Assembly (NCBI GenBank): GCA_030220185.1
Contig: JASPKZ010004560.1
Coordinates: 794,501 to 858,500 of the forward strand
Direction: 5' to 3'
Source: Diploptera punctata
Taxonomy: Eukaryota > Arthropoda > Insecta > Blattodea > Blaberidae
Length of the DNA stretch: 64,000 nucleotides
Below the pieces are notes generated by a model. The model saw only the letters and a list, made by a program, of their open reading frames with translations. It did no database searches and was not told the origin of the DNA. Positions 63,590 to 64,000 of the stretch are shown one piece after another. Every line of letters begins with the position of its first letter. The first letter of the stretch is position 1. Position numbers and translations under genes: made by a program.

Positions 63590-64000
63590 CGCTCTGAAAA
63601 ACCATTTTGTGGTTTATTTAGAGAGAACCACGCTCTGCCAAACCATTTTGTGGCGTATTTTGAACGAACGAACCACGCTCTGCCGTACCAATTGTCGCGT
63701 AGAGAGTATGAACCACCTTCACCGCTACTGCTACCTTCCGGGATCGCTGGGTTATGGTAATGCTGTATTTTAGTAAAGTGTTCTAGATATCTAATGAAGC
63801 TATTTACAAGTAAACAGCCTGCCTCGGGCCCATAGAAGGCGGCCAACCATTCATCTTTCTTTCCTAATTGAACATGCATATAAACATAAATACTGACTAT
63901 AAATTGCATGGATTGAACTAACTTCGTTATAGGATAGAGAATGATAATAACTCTTAAATAATAACAAGGGGCGTAACATAAAAGATAAGCTTTTAATAAG
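63590..64000 (-). repeat. Direct repeat L, copy at window edge
   Basis: Begins with three short tandem units (ACCACGCTCTGCCAAACCAT type; about 63588, 63628, 63672), then matches 61410-61760 to the window end. The repeat continues beyond the window. Confidence 0.65.

Overview
This is eukaryotic, AT-rich, intron/intergenic-type DNA made almost entirely of decayed transposable elements, microsatellites and two large tandem arrays. No complete host gene is visible. The mixture fits a large, repeat-rich insect genome: many small 5'-truncated non-LTR retrotransposons with (GAT)n or (GAA)n tails, tRNA-derived SINEs with GATG tails, Tc1/mariner, hAT, Helitron-like, TTAA-flanked and Penelope-like elements. 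By memory of similar LINE tails it looks most like a cockroach or termite (Blattodea); the species is inference only.

Families used below. LINE-A: WIGHTLRK tail and FADDQ reverse transcriptase. LINE-B: one nearly full-length broken copy at 6289-9556. LINE-C: AEMR..RT.GY tails. LINE-D: (GAA)n-tailed, MNFLRRTK type. LINE-E: the commonest, FGPKRDEQTGEWR tail. LINE-F: WYGHVRRM tail. There is also a jockey-like LINE. SINE-1 to SINE-4 are four tRNA-derived families.

Layout. 1-5800: LINE-A and LINE-E ends, SINE-3, a hAT MITE with an 8-bp target duplication, and a deleted mariner. 5800-10030: a three-level nest in which SINE-2 was split by a TTAA-flanked (Kolobok-like) transposon, itself split by LINE-B. 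10080-13500: a DUF4817-type transposase relic and a full-length dead Tc1 element with IR/DR ends. 13500-23800: LINE fragments, an old 470-bp tandem repeat, a Helitron-like end, a long-hairpin element, a hAT relic, and Penelope-type inverted repeats with hammerhead-ribozyme-like cores. 23800-26990: about 22 copies of a 146-bp satellite carrying two hairpins per unit. 28834-28995: a BED zinc-finger exon candidate. 29459-39766: about 113 copies of a nearly identical 91-bp minisatellite, preceded by older 36-bp (12-residue) repeats. 40000-49250: a diverged satellite interrupted by the hairpin element, SINEs, LINEs, and a Penelope-like element (GIY-YIG coding remnant, inverted pseudo-LTRs, hammerhead-like motifs) split by the jockey LINE. 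49250-61000: more LINEs, a complete non-autonomous Helitron-like element, a mariner split by a LINE, SINEs, and more hairpin elements. 61000-64000: a possible short host exon and a pair of almost identical direct repeats around a gag-like fragment.

Nothing here forms an operon or pathway. The story is one of insertion order, recoverable from target-site duplications and interrupted hosts. The most interesting signals are the repeated hammerhead-like motifs, the conserved-structure hairpin element, and the two tandem arrays.
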